From Trichoplax sp. H2 (lineage: Eukaryota > Placozoa > Uniplacotomia > Trichoplacea), in assembly GCA_003344405.1 (NCBI GenBank), contig NOWV01000171.1, positions 106,074-170,073 on the forward strand: a DNA stretch of 64,000 bases, written 5' to 3'. The notes below the pieces were generated by a model. The model was not told where the DNA came from. It searched no databases and worked only from the letters and a program-made list of their open reading frames with translations. Below are positions 11,627-26,200 of this stretch, in pieces; within the stretch, counting starts at the first letter, position 1, and each line of letters begins with the position of its first letter. Position numbers and translations under genes: made by a program.

Positions 11627-14600
11627 ATGGGGACGGAAAAAGCTGATCCTGATGTAGAATTTCGTGGTGAGAAGCAGGCAGTTTCTGGCTTCCACCTATC
11701 TAAATTGCAAGTCATATTAATAATTCTTCTATCGATTGGCGTAGTTGTATTTACTGGAATTTTTGCTGGAGTTATCTTGCCTAGCATCAATGCTGCCCAC
11801 AGTACAAGCACTCAGGCACCAACTACACAACCACCAGCAGGAACTAATAATCCAACATCGACTTCGAATCAAGGTGGCTCGACTTCAACGCCACAGTCTG
11901 CCACTTCCAAGCCTTATGTTATTCCTTCACCTCAACCAACACAACCTACACCTACTTCTTCTTATGCCGCCGTTAACAAACCACGTTTGCCCACCGATAT
12001 TGTACCTGTTCAATATTGGTTAACATTGGAAATTGATATGACCAATTTGAATTTTTCTGGTGACACTACCATCGAGGTTACTGTTAAAAAAGAGACAAAT
12101 ACAATTATTCTTCATGCATCTGGATTGACTATGACTCAAGATCCTCAGGTGACTAATAATCGAAACTATGATGGCTCTACCACTTACTACACGATTAGCA
12201 CCAAGGGAACGTACGCACCCAATCAATATTACTACATGATGATGCAGAACAATTTAACACCAGGAACATATTATTTACGATTCCGCCATACTGCTCCATT
12301 ATCAACCCGCTTGGACGGATTATATAAATATCAGTATACTAGAGCGTCCACCGGAGAAAAAATGTAAGTTTTTATACTGGACTGTCTACTGCAATCTCGT
12401 CTAAGGTTGCAGCACCTACAGTACTATGTATTTGTATAATATCGAGTTTGCAAAAACTTGTAAGCACTGCTTAAGTGGGATTCAGCCCAGCCCGATAGAG
12501 GTAGATTTTCTAGTCAATTACCAGAATGTGCAGTTGAAATTAAAATTGCTTGCCCTGTCAATTTCTGACATTGGACTATGGAAATAGCAGCAAAAATGCT
12601 CCAGGGTTCGCTTTTATTTTTACTTTTTCCTACAGGTATTACAGAGTACACTGTACCGTAGGCTTGATAGTACTATACACTGTAAAGTACTGTGCATTGT
12701 ACTACACCGTACCAGTCACCCACTGGGCGTCAGCGTTGGCAAGTCCGTAAACTATGACGATTGCCGCCATGGTTGAGTCGGTACGGCAGTTCTAGTTTGC
12801 CACTAGTCGGTATACTATTCCTACATCTATATCGAGTCCTAGTCTGCGAAAGAAAAATATTTCTAGGAGTACAGTATATTAATCTTATTATTATTATTAT
12901 TATTAAAATGGTATATTGCCAGGGTATCAGCCATCAATGTTGAAAATCAAATGGCAGCTTTAATATTACTGTATCGTAGAAGTTGTGAGAAATGGAATTA
13001 TACTTTATATTTTGAGTCAATACATAACGTATAGTACTGTACCGTATACTATTTAACCTGAAGTGGCTATGCAATACGCTTTACATTACTGTCCATGTCT
13101 TGCCCCAAAATAAGCAAACCACAGCATTTTTATGAATACAAATTGCAAACTCTGAACTAGGAAATAGCATAATTAAATGCTGCATTCCCAGTAAAATTTC
13201 CGATTGTGCTTGTTACTTTCCGCAAGCAGCATCTATAATAGTACAAATAGGCGTCAAACACTAAGCTATCATACATCCACACTATTCCATAGTCATCGAG
13301 TCTCAAATACGTGCTACTAAAGATCATTTATTGCGCATGAAAAACAATTCAGTAAGCTAGAAATTTTCCGCAACGCAAGCTTAGGGAATCGATAGAACGA
13401 CCGAGCTATACTAAAGCTTTGCAGTGCCGTAGTTGTCAGGAAGCGCAGGGCAAGAAACAGTAAAATTATTTCGAATCCTTGTTTCAAAAAAGGAGTGAAA
13501 AATTTCCATTAATCGAGCAACTGAACGTTTCGTAAAATACGGCGAAAAACGCCCTTACTTCTGTCCAATTTGTCAAGCAGTATTCAAACAGCCAAGACAA
13601 GTACGGTTCAGGATGCGCACGCTACAGTACGTTACGTCGAGGTGTTTACAGAGAACCTGAAAATTATAGTTAGCATATTCAAAGTTTTTACACACGACGG
13701 TACAGTATACAGGGCTGTATCTGATTCTTTGTAAAAAAAACAGCTACTGTAATCATCTGCCGTATGTACTAAGGTCAAATTGATGGCTTAAAATTAGAAT
13801 AAATTAATAATTAATTAGTGAATAATTTTCACTGTGCCGCAATGTTGATTTTCGATGAAAACGGCTTTGACGCCATACTGAATTGTGGGATATAGTACCG
13901 CACTTGAGCAGATCAATTGTCATCAAACAAATCAATATAGCCCATTACTGACTGACATTTAACTGCAGGCAACGCGACTCCAAATGCACTAATGCGATAA
14001 TGAATACTCGCGCCATTGACGTATTGTAGCTTTAGTTTGCTCAAAAATTCATCATTGTACAGTACAGTGTATACAGTAGTGTAACATTTACTATACTAGT
14101 GCACACGATTGCAGCATGGACCGCAAATATTTGCTGCATCACGCCATGCCGAAAAGGCGAAAGCGTAACCGTATTGCATAGCATACCGTCAATAAGAAAT
14201 TATGATTTTCGTGCGATGTAGCATGGAGCAGAAGAGGGTCGAAAATAAAACGTACACAGTATGCAATCCATGGATGCAATCAGTGTTTGAACAATGTGCA
14301 TTCTATGAGTTATACTGCATATTTTATCTGTGAAACAAAGTCCAAACCAGCTCAATGCTAGTTTTTCCTTCTGATCATTACAAATAATAAAACAACTAAC
14401 AAGAAATACTACGTGCTAGCACGTATATGTCTGAAATATTATTAGTCCTTCAAAGTTGATCGGTTAAATTACGATAGGGTTTATTCTTTTTTTTTTGATC
14501 GAGTATGCTTTCCAAGAAACCTTAAATTTGGCCAATTTAGGTGCCGTTGCCTAATTGAACGGATGGATAGTATACTGTAAGCTCCACATGTACACGAGGC

Positions 14601-17600
14601 TTGATGCTATAGTAGTTCGAAGGTGCACAATACTCAAACGGCTAATTCTCACTTCAGTCGCTTGTTAGTGAGTTGCCAACCACCTTAAATTCTTGCGGTG
14701 ATGATGATACCGCAAGGCACCTTTTGTCGCTTGCAAAATGTAAATATCTGGCATACGGTAGCGTATTTTCGCTATTGGACCTGAAGACAGATCAAAACAA
14801 AAATCTTATGTTTTGCATTCTAACAGGTCGTGCTCATAATATACCTTTACAGTGACTTTACGATTCATTTAAGGTTAATTATGAATACATTTATTGGCTA
14901 TATCATCTGTCGTTTACTCGAGAATTAACAGCCATTTCCAGTTAGAACGCGCAATTTACTTCTAGATTTATGATCTTATGATGTCGATATCATTTTCTAA
15001 TCATTAATTCAGATTAGAACACTCGTGTCAGCTAACGTCAAGCTAACACCCCAGAGGCAAATCTTCATTTTCACCTACTATAAATAAAGGATAGTACATT
15101 GCAAGCAAAATATTATTTAGCTTGAAAAATGAAATAAAAGCGTCTTAAACACATAGTATATTTTAATATCATGGTAAATGCCATAAATTACAATTAAAAA
15201 TATTGCAATATGTTTTATAGACGAGCGTACTAAATTACATTCCAAATAAATTCTATTAAATTAGCAACATTGATTAGCCGGGTATAAATACTAAAATAGC
15301 TAAATTTCGATTTTATTTAGATGGGGTGTTGGAAGCCAGTGTGAATCATTCGATGCTCGCAGGATTATACCGTGTTTTGATGAACCAGCATTGAAAGCTA
15401 GATTTCAAACTACCCTTATCGTTCCTAGCAATTACACTTCCTCGTTAACTAATATGCTTTTAGTCGGTGAACAACCATTGCAAGGAAATAGAGTTCAATT
15501 AAGCCATGAAAGTAAGGAAATATTCAAACCGCCGGTTTTATTTGCTGATATATTTCAGCAATAGCGTTCGCAATACAGTACATTCCTTTAACTTATCGAA
15601 TATGTTTATAATATTGCATTGAATTCTTAACAGTTAGTTATACGTAATGGTAGTTAGACTAATGGAAATATAGACAACGCCGAAATTCTATTTTATTCTA
15701 ATCTCTAATTCTTTTATTTAAAACAATTTTAGACACTGTTGTTATGTCATCTTATCTATTGGCATTCAGTATCACTGACTTTGATCGAGTTGAAAGAGAT
15801 GTCGGAGGCATTTTGGTAAAATTGGATGCTAACAACATTACGTGAATTATACATTAAATTTTAGATAGCGTATTCTTATTGCACGATGATAAACAATAAA
15901 GAGGCTCTAACTTCATTATTATAACTAAAGATTAATTAATCAACTACAGTATAGGATCTGGGCCCGTAAAGCAATTAAAAATGACGGCAACTATGCACTT
16001 GATGCTGCCATTAACATCACTACTTACTTTGAAAATTTGCTTGGCGTGAAATATCCAATGCGTAAGCAAGGTAATGGTTATCAAATCAGGTTCATAATCC
16101 GGTATACCGTAGTGTAACGGGTGTTCAAAATATCTAACATTAGCTTATTTTTTGATTAGATCATGTTTCTGTTCCTAAATTTGATTCGGGCGCTATGGAA
16201 AATTGGGGATTAATCTTATATAGAGAGGAATACTTGTCATATAGTCCATCTTATACCGATGCTAGAGAAAAAGAATTTATAGTGGCTATAATTGCTCACG
16301 AATTAGCTCACATGGTAAGTGTCTAAATCTTACTTCCTTTTGAATCCACAGTTCTTAGAAATGGTATCTAATGGAATTGCTATCGATGATTAATTTAATT
16401 TTAAATCCACTTCATTTGTTAATTAAAAATGTCTTTATAAGTTATAATCAGTTTGGATAGCTACTAAATCGTTATGATATTCCACAATCGATAAGTAAGA
16501 GCTCGGGTAGTGAAAGTATCATGAACTATACTTACTCAAGTACCTAATACTAGAAAAGACCAGCTCTCGCAAATTTGTTTATTCTAGATGCAAACTATCG
16601 TATCTACAGTTATAATATCCAATATATTTATCTTTCTTAATAGTGTATTAGCAAACTAGTTAAACTAAATTTTAATTTAGCGACATTAATTGTTACTGTA
16701 CGCTCTGTTAGCCTATATTTGCCTACTCGTATATGTACGTATCATGTAATGTATATTCTTTATAATTCTCACTTTAAAATTTTTAAGATACATTCAGTAG
16801 TCGATAAAATGACTTTGTCAGTATTAAAACATTCTCTATGTAATGTTTGCTTCAGGCAAATGCTTTCTGAAATTGTTTTAAACGATCATTTTAATGGCGA
16901 TATGAAACTTATCATATGAAATTTTTTCAGCCTGTTTCTATACAGCAATATCTTCATTATTATCTGAATTGAAAGCTATCGGGTATTTCATATACCGTGC
17001 AATAGCTGAATTATTTTTACTACTATTTTATTATTTAGCTATAATTTTCGCTCGTATGTAGCTAGTTGTGAAAAGCTGATTATAAGACTTGAGTGAAGTG
17101 ATACTAAGAACAGATATGAGGTTAGTTTAACTCATTTTTCATTTGTTGTAGTGGTTCGGTAACTTGGTTACTATGGTTTGGTGGAACGATTTATGGCTAA
17201 ACGAAGCTTTTGCAAGTTACTTTGAATATATAGGACAGACAAACTTTGCCCCTGAAACCCTCGGCGTAAGAATAATTTTATTAATTATAATGAAAATCAT
17301 TTCTCCTGTATTTAAAGTTATTAGATATATTTTAGTAAATAACCGATAACCTAGGAATTATTTAATTAACGTCAAGTTGTCTTTTGAAATTTATAGTGGG
17401 ATTCCTTTGTTGGTTATGACATGAATTCTGCACTCGTTAACGATCAAACTCCAACATCTCATCCAATTAGTCCTCCAGAACAATACGGTCCTTTCTTCGA
17501 TAGGATTACTTACCAAAAGGTGAGGATTATCATATCTCTTCTCCCTTCAAGACCAAATATATGAATAGTTATAATTACAAATTATTGTCTACTCCAGACA

Positions 17601-20600
17601 ATTAATTGCGATTGTAATTGTTGTAGGGTGCTACCGTTCTTCGCATGATCGATAACTATCTTGGTCGCCAACCTTTCCTCGATGGATTAAGGGTATTGTA
17701 TTATATATTACAGCATAAATATCCGAGTATACGATATGAAAAAGCAACAATATCTAAAATGTTAATAAATAAAGTTATTTTTATCGTTCTACAGCATACT
17801 TATTTGTAGATTTTAACACTTTCGTAATTAAATAACTAATTTCAATGCTTTAATGTTTTAAAATAGAATTACTTGGTCAACTTTAACTACTCAAATGCTA
17901 TTGCATCAAATCTGTTCGACCGTATGACAGAAGTATGTCTAAAGCCTATTAAGAATTGATATAACTATCTTCTAGTTAACTCTAAGAAATTAAATTCTTT
18001 TAAGACATACACACTTTTGAGTGTTATCTGCACATAATTTTACTTGGTAAAAATGCAATATTAAGATGTGTTTAATTTGTAGTTATAATGATTCTTTCGT
18101 ATTTTTCCCTAAAAGCGATATAACGGTATAAATGTTACTGAACTTATGGGTCCATGGGTATACCAAATGGGCTATCCCATTGTTACTGTAACCCAAGATT
18201 CTGCCAACAACAGAGGAATGTTATCACAACAACGCTATCTAACCAATAAGGACTTAAATCCAAGTGTAGATCCATCAACACAACCATATAGATCACCATA
18301 CGGGTAACTATTATACGTTACAAATGGTGATATATTTAATTGCCTATCTAAAATTATATTATTAATTTTATGAGTTGTGTAATAATCTGTGATTTAAATA
18401 AGTCGAAAAAATTAATACGATAGCACAAATTCTTAAAAATTAAAGAATTTTTAAACACGCTGCTAACCATTTATTGATCATACTTTTCTACCTTACCTAG
18501 CTATAAATGGAATATTCCGATCACTTGGTTTGTAGGCTCTGCACCTAGTACTATTAACAGAGGGATGTTTAATAGGACATCACGTAAGTTTTCAACTGGA
18601 AAGTACTTCCAAACGAATTGTTCTACGCGACGAAATTAATTAATTTATCTTTCTCAATTTAGAATCTATGACCGTTTCCTGGCCGCAAAACACTTGGATT
18701 AAGATTAATGCAGGAAGTATGGGTTTCTATCGTGTTAACTACCCACAATCTAATTGGGATCAATTAGCTGCTGCTTTGAATGCAAACCCTAACGTAAGTT
18801 AAACTTTAAGCACAGCCTATACACTATCCATTATAGCACTCTTCGCAGTCCTTAACTATAGTGTTTAAACATGTATGAAGATTGATTTTACTTATAATAA
18901 CTCATGTTATACGATATTGATACGCTATATCATGAATAGCAATTTACTAAGAGAGATGCTGCTGGATTAATTTTGGATTCGATGGCCTTTGCATCGTAAG
19001 TCTGTGTGTTATCATGTTGGAAAAGTAGACATAATTCCAATTACCAGTGTAATTTTAAGTAAATTTCTAGTATTTGAAGATATAAAAGTCTTGACATTTT
19101 CTCATAACAACTTAAATAATTTTATGATATTATAGGACAGGACGCTTGACATACAGCACTGCATTATCCATCACTAATTACTTAGCTAAAGAAAGTGCAT
19201 ACGTACCCTGGTATGTCACATGGGCAGCCTTCTTAGACTATCAACGACGTTTAGCGGCTAGACCCTCGAACCAATATTTTAGGGTAAACTTAATGACCTA
19301 TAATATAATTTGCTTATGAATCGACTCCATGTACAAATTTTTGTTGATAATATTCTGGATCCAACCTTACTTTTTATGGTTATTCATTCATAACCTAATA
19401 CCTTCTTAAAACATAGAACTATTACGTAAAAATCTTGAAACCACAAGTAGATGCAATTGGCTTTGTTGGAACTGGAACTCATACTGAGAGGTTCGTAGGT
19501 GTTCTAGAACTTTCATCGATCTCATAGTCGGTCAGAATACAGTAATTTATCAATTTTCTAGATTTTAAGTAAATTTAAAGCATCATAGCTTAGAATGAAA
19601 TTGTGATGATCATCATTATCTACGAAAGCCATGACATTATACTTAGTGATTTATGGGATCTTTAATTATCACCCTCTTTCAAACAAAATTATAGTTTCGT
19701 TGTTACCGCGGTTATAACAGATAATTTTCATTTTCTCTTAGACTACTCCGAGAAATAATCATGGATGCTGCCTGTTATCAAGGCTATGAACCATGTGTTC
19801 AAAATGCAACGGCTATGTTAAGAAATTACATGAGCAATTCCACCACCAACGCGTTAGTATGGCGTAATATTTATTTCACCAACATGACTATCCCTTTGAT
19901 AAAATAATTTTACTCCTATACATTTCTATTACTAGGGAAAATTAAATAATTTTCATATAAGTAGTAATTAATTTATTAATTTTATATCAATTTTAGTGTT
20001 CCAACTGATCTAAAGGAAGTAGTTTACCGTTATGGTATCATGTATGGTGGTAGTGCTGAATGGGACTTCCTTTGGAGCCAATATCATTCTTCTATAACCA
20101 TCCCTGATAGAGACAAAATATTTTACGCTTTGTCTTTTTCAAGAAATCCTGCCAGCATTAGAAAGTAAGCTTGACTATATTATAACTTTCTTCCAAGTGT
20201 TTAAATATCTTGCAAAAAATATATTAATTTAATCAAAAAGCTGTATGCAGTACCATGTGCTGCCGTTAAGAGTTTCTCTATAAGTGACTATATACTATAT
20301 TTTAAACTCTATGCTCTTCGCCGATAGTACATAAAAATATGGTTGCCTATATGAAAGTAAATCTTTGTTGATAATTTAGCTGTAGTCTAATAAGGCAATC
20401 GTTTCGGCATTATAGGTTTTTAAGCTACGCTATGGATCCTACCAAGATCGATAGGGCTGATACCTACTTGGTAATGTTATACTTGGCCAGAAATCCAGTT
20501 GCTAGACCCTTCGTCTGGGATTTCTTCGTAGAAAACAAGGCTTGGTTCAAGAATAGGTAACATACGGATCTTAAGATTAATCAAACAATCAGTTGCTTTA

Positions 20601-21067
20601 AAGTTTCTTAATTTTACTGAAATTTAAATTTAACTTATGCTAAAATCTAGTACATTTTGAAGGTTTATTGTATTAGCTAAGTATATTAACTTATTCATCA
20701 ATTCTAGATATAACAACTTGAGGTATCCCGCCTATTATGCAAGCTTGTACTTTGATGATGATCATAACTATGCTCGGGTATGATTTGTTTTAAGTTTCTT
20801 AATATTTGGTTTAATTTGAGATAAAGATGTTAATATTATTATTAGTGTAATAACGACAAGTTGGATTTTAACTGACGAACGAGTCTTAAACAATCTCTCG
20901 TTTTATTATTTGATTAGGTTGAGAAATTCTTCGCTGATAATCCAGAGAATACTTATTACACGACCAGGGTAGAAAGAAACACCTTGAACCGTATTAAAGC
21001 TAACAAGAATTGGTTAACAAATCATGAAATGCGTTTTACTAAAGCTTGTCGCGATAACAGCATGTAG
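11627..21067 (+). CDS. Membrane-bound M1 zinc aminopeptidase (aminopeptidase N-like), complete
   Basis: Twenty exons give 991 aa: 11627-12363, 15321-15511, 15733-15815, 15950-16070, 16160-16314, 17152-17265, 17397-17519, 17627-17692, 17867-17932, 18116-18303, 18501-18583, 18663-18793, 18940-18995, 19136-19283, 19417-19490, 19742-19852, 19997-20164, 20416-20556, 20708-20777, 20918-21067. Type II topology: a cytoplasmic tail of about 27 residues, one membrane helix (about 28-52), then a Ser/Thr/Pro/Gln-rich stalk (about 55-113) likely to be O-glycosylated, then the M1 N-terminal beta domain. Active site: GAMEN at 388-392, HELAH at 424-428, third zinc ligand E447 (18 residues later), catalytic Tyr 506. 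The C-terminal half is the helical ERAP1-C-like region. By family knowledge it removes N-terminal residues from extracellular peptides; substrate preference cannot be read here. The start is the ATG after CAAAA, with no better upstream ATG in frame. It is the closest relative of the dead copy 4.4 kb upstream and shares its exon structure. Confidence 0.95.
12364..15320 (+). other. Large first intron of the second aminopeptidase gene
   Basis: This intron of about 3 kb separates the anchor/stalk exon from the exon with PCFDEP. No exon is needed for the M1 protein here, since the phases on both sides match directly. The segment from about 12.5 to 14.3 kb looks less AT-rich than its surroundings and carries many short near-palindromes built on TACTGTA/TACAGTA. 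That could mark an inserted element, but no coding transposon or terminal repeats were recognised. A plus-strand open stretch at 14673-14855 has no recognisable product. Confidence 0.6.
12885..12905. repeat. (TTA)7 microsatellite
   Basis: Seven TTA triplets in a row inside the first intron of the second aminopeptidase gene. Confidence 0.9.
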
Positions 21068-23221
21068 TAGATAAACAGCTCAATGAATAATCAAACATAC
21101 TTTTCGGTTGGATTATTATTTAGATTTACAGGCCGTAATATTTGTTGCGTAATCAATCGTGTTTTACTCATTAACTGATCATCTTCATTGTAAAAGTTTC
21201 TTTTATCTTTTACAATTTGAACGCTTACTTACTATTAGCTATCTTAATTTAGAGATTAATATTTTCGAGGCCTAGTTTTACTACTTGTTGGCTACTAAGG
21301 AATGAGATTTGACTCTATTTAGATAGTTGCTAACCGACCGAAGTTATATTTTCCTCAAAATATGCAACTGCAGTGCTTTTGATTATTTGTGGATACGATT
21401 AAAACAAGAGTAGATTTATGGTTTATAGCTCTGTTGTTGATATAATGTTATCAGATTTAAATTGTTTCATTAGTGCTAAAGTAGGCTGATTTGTCATAGT
21501 ATAATAAAGGTTTTAAGTTGTAACCTCACGGAAAAGTTTATCTGCGAGACTAATGCGCAGTTATTAATTATCTGACAACAGGCATTATGGAACACGATTT
21601 CTTTCAATTTCCAGTAAATTAATGATTCACTCTATCTACTATCTCAGATAGAAGCGCTGAAATTCCCTAACACTTTTGATAATATCAGTTATCACTACTA
21701 CACACTTTGTAGCAAAGAGTTTCAATGATGTCAAATTAATAAGTAGTTACGTTTTCCTTATAGCTGACATTCGACATGGAATGATTTATTAGTGCTCATG
21801 TTAGTAGTTACATTAGCCTGATAGCGTCTTCATATTACTTCACTAAAACTTGAGACATACTCGTAATAAAGAGGAGGTCAAAGCCGCCGAGGCTTTCTGA
21901 CTTTAAGAACTTAATAAAACTATAATAGTCTATTCAAGGATAAAAACTTAAATTAACAAAATTCATGAAAGATGCTTAGTCACTGATATTGTAACTTAAA
22001 TCTATACATTATTTCCCAAAAATCAAATATATAATCGCAATAGTAATATAATCCTGTACCCAAAATCATTACGCAGCTAAAATAGTTGTAGAGAATAGTA
22101 CTTAAATTGGTTACATGAATTCTTTTTTGTAAGAATAGAAATTGTTAAACCGCTTCTAGAGAATATAAACTAATAGCCCTTGATATAAGCGACATCATAT
22201 CTATCTGACATGTTCGCACTGTCATATTATGCCAGGATATAAAACGACTATGGAGGTAAGCTTTGTACAGCTAATCACTGTCTTCGATCAAATTTTAGCA
22301 AAGTGATTCTCAAATTTCTACTGTTTCAACATTCTATATAGTTAGCTAGCGGAAAACGGAGTCGTGGTTTTATTTATCAATAAGTTACCGTGTATCTAAT
22401 AAAACAAGAGGATATAATAATTTCTCAGATGATTAAAAAATTTACAAGTTATCGATTGTCAAGTAACTGTTATGGCATAGATATAAAATACAAACTAGGT
22501 TCAAGTATTATTTTGTGTTGCATTAAACATGCACTGTAACTTCGCTGGGAATAATTTCATACCGCTTACCTGTACCTGTATTAAATTATCAAGTAATATA
22601 ATTAATAATTAACGAAGTTCTGGATTACGTTGTTAGATATATTTCGTTAAACATTTTGTATATTATACTACTCTGTTAAGTCAGTTGAAATCGAATCATC
22701 CTTAAAATTTTCAAAGCGCAAAGTGTTACATCTCTTCTTGTAAGATTAACTTTAAAAATTCCTTTTTATTTTCTCTTTATCAGTAGTAATAGTATTTTCA
22801 TTTATTAGTAAAATATTGATCAATTCTATAAACAAAACCTATTAAGTAATATTATTCATAACAATCAAGCTTTCTTGCATTGCATTACACCACTAACTAG
22901 GCAATCGCTAGATTTCTTTAAGAAAACTAGTACATAAGTAGAGACCGATATCAAAACTATATTAATCTCCAAACCAGTCCATACCTAATATCGAAATAAA
23001 ATCTTTAAAATGTTTACATGATAAGAACAGTATAATGATTCTTAGATAATTGCCAAATTTTGCTTGTTAGATGCTTGAATTAGTCTACAGTATAACAATA
23101 TATAGTATACGCGTAATTTGCATTAATACGAATTAAAATTAGCATTCCTTTACTGTTAGAAATCAATCTTAACTTCGAGTGTGATTAAATAATTGAGATC
23201 TTGTATAACTGTAAAGTGCAT
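21068..23221. other. Convergent intergenic region with 3' ends of two genes
   Basis: This lies between the stop of the plus-strand aminopeptidase (21067) and the stop of the minus-strand ankyrin/death-domain gene (23222), so it should hold both 3' UTRs. A candidate polyadenylation signal AATAAA for the plus strand lies at 21503-21508, about 440 bases after the stop. On the minus strand the nearest AATAAA equivalents (TTTATT on the plus strand) lie around 22.76-22.81 kb. Nothing else recognisable was seen. Confidence 0.5.
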
Positions 23222-26200
23222 TCATTTAATCTGTTGTTGTAACTGATTGGCAATATCATGACATCCACATTCTTGTAAATCCATAATTAATCGGAACGGT
23301 ATGGCCTTTCGGCCTGATTTCATCAACCACTGATTTAACATAAGACGAACTTTATCATCAACCGCATTTTCCATATGATCAGTAACATTTAAATCGAACT
23401 TAGATAAACCTAGTCTTTTGGCTAATTCTGTCCATTTATTGCCAATATTTTCCATGACGCACTTGAAAAATGGTGACACGGCTAGTAACGGAACAGTAAA
23501 TGAAGACAGAAATGAGGAAGGACTAAAACTTGGCGATATATTTTCTTGTTAAATCCCGAAGTATCGAACATTAAGAGAGTAGTATAAATTATAAAATTGT
23601 GCATTGATATATATGTCGTCAAAACTATGTAGAGTTGGTTACTATGCATTATGCCTACTTATGGTCGATCATATTATTTCGTTTATGTGAATTTATACAA
23701 TGTTATGAAAAGCTAATCATTGTTTATTTACTAAAAATCATCTAAATATTATGGTAAATTTTGCAATAAGTGATTTAATTGCAACAGTTGGAACTAGTAG
23801 AAATCATTTTACTCTCAAGTATTGAAAATCATTTACCTGAATTGAGAGGCCTAAATGCTTTATCATCAACTGTTCGATGAGTCTATAAAATGGATGAAAC
23901 TATTAAACATATCTAACGGTCTTCCTTTCACTGATCTCTTCTCGTTTATTTTAAGTAAACATCATAGAAAAATAATATTCAATATAGTCTAGATGTTTAA
24001 AATGTCAGATGTATAATATTTGTTGGTGCTCTCTTGTTCTTGCAAAATATTTTACCATAGCAAGTTTCATTATATAGTGACCACTACGTAAGATGGCGGC
24101 CCTTTACCAGGCTTTATTCGCTATCTAGCATATTTCACTGTCTGGTAAATAAGTGCTTAATCTGATGATTTCTATGCTAGCTACAGGTATTATTTTAGAA
24201 TCTAATATTATAAACTACTTTGTAAAACTTCATATATGCGATTACTCAGGGATATTTTTATCAAGAGCACTAAAAACGATTAAAACTTATATCATAATAG
24301 AACGTCAATGATTATAATTACGTATTTGTACATTTAAGTAAGACGAAATATAAATTATATTACTTTTGAACTCCAGAAACCTGTCCTATTCTAAGGATTT
24401 TCTAATGATTGCCTTATTTAAAAGTACCTTGAGGATGGACACTTTCCACTTAATTTCTGATCGGTGTTGACTATTGTCACTGATTATAATTCGACCAATT
24501 AATCCAGCATCAGGCAATTTCTCGGTCAATTGGCAAGCAAAATCTTCTAAGATCATGCTACCATTGAAGACAACTGTCTGAATAAGCGTTTCTTGTCCCA
24601 AATCCCGGTCAGCATTAAAGCCTTTACCCGTCAATTCGATGTTATAATAGCCATTTTTAATGCGCAAATCTCTAGCAAATCCAACTATATTTGAAAATCC
24701 AAATTGATGATCTAAAGATTCATTCGATCGTAATACGACAATGCGGAAAGCAGTACGGAAATTATCTTCGCAGTCATCTACCATCAAAACGTAGCAATTA
24801 TAATAATCTGATATACTCGGATAACGGAAAGCAGGCCCTAATTCATAATGATCCAAAACTGATCGCTCATATTTATATAACCCTACAAAAGTGGAAAAAC
24901 GGCTGATTGGAAAGGAAAGGCTTTCATTACCCTGAGCATCTCGATTTACACGGTAATCAGCATCAATTAAATGCCATTCTGGTCTCTTTTCTTCAACACA
25001 ATCACTATACCATAACGTTAATGGCAATGTATCATCTAAAGTTAAATTGAATTGCTGCCTAATTTTATCGCTATCCGGCAGAGGCAATGTCACTGTTACA
25101 CAGTCCATGTCAGTACTTTGAAATTCATGATGATGTGGGCGAAACATAACCACAGGTGTAGCTTGCGCAAATGCTTCTGTTTCATATGGATCAGCACCGT
25201 ATGGCGGATCAGCATAAAATATTTTAATTTCGACTACTAAATCTGTGCTCGCACAATCAGCAGGTATATGACACTCAACTGAAGGGATAGACGGAAGTGT
25301 AACATAGCCTCCGATATTGGCTTCAATTTCGTGCTCATATGTAGGGTATCCTGTCAAGAAAGTAAGGATAGCTTATAATTAAATGGCATGAGATATAAAT
25401 GGCAGTTTTTGAGGAAAATATGTTTTAGTTTCTCTAACAGCATAGACACACATATTTCATCTATTTTGATGACTATTTCTACCTGTATTAGTTAATTCTA
25501 ATCGATCTTCAAATTTCGCTTTGCCACTCATTATTTCTTCGTTGCTATTACCGATACTGCATTAAAATTTTAAGTTAATATGAATGTAATAGAAGAAAAT
25601 CTGTTTAACAGAAAGATACAAGCCCGAATAACATGAATTCTATAACGGTCGTCTATCTTACATTTCCAGAGATGCTTCCGAGTTTGAACCTACTAATAAA
25701 TGATATCGAGTACAAAGTCAAATTATTCAATCGATTAATTTAATAAAATAGTTAGACATAGTGAATGCTATTATTAAATCATAAATTACAACTGTATCAT
25801 TTTAGCATGATTCTTATAATACAATATATTATGGTAATCTATAGATCAAAGTAACGTTTTAAGAATGATAACTGATGCTATCCGGGTTGATCATAGCTAG
25901 AGATAACTATACTTTAGTAATTTGTACATTACAATAACTAACAAGAAGCACATAGAATACATGTGGCAAGTAAACTACGTATAAATTCAAAATAAGCGAT
26001 GCAATATACGCCAATATAAATGATCAGAAATAGTTTACAGTAAATTTATGTAATGTATCAAGCTAAGAAAAGTTAAGTTTTTCAGACTTACTTATATCAT
26101 TTCGTAGAGACTTAGTTCTGGATATATCAGTGCTCTACCGTAGATGTAGAAATACAGTAAAAACATGTTATTTGGGAATAATTTAAAATTTTTTTTAAAT

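Noticed and set aside
11745-12226. Overlapping frames on both strands within the first exon of the second aminopeptidase
   Set aside because: They are shadows of the anchor/stalk exon and lack start context or homologous motifs.
24691-25240. Plus-strand frames opposite the ZU5 exon
   Set aside because: Shadows of the 923-base minus-strand exon, which encodes a recognisable domain.
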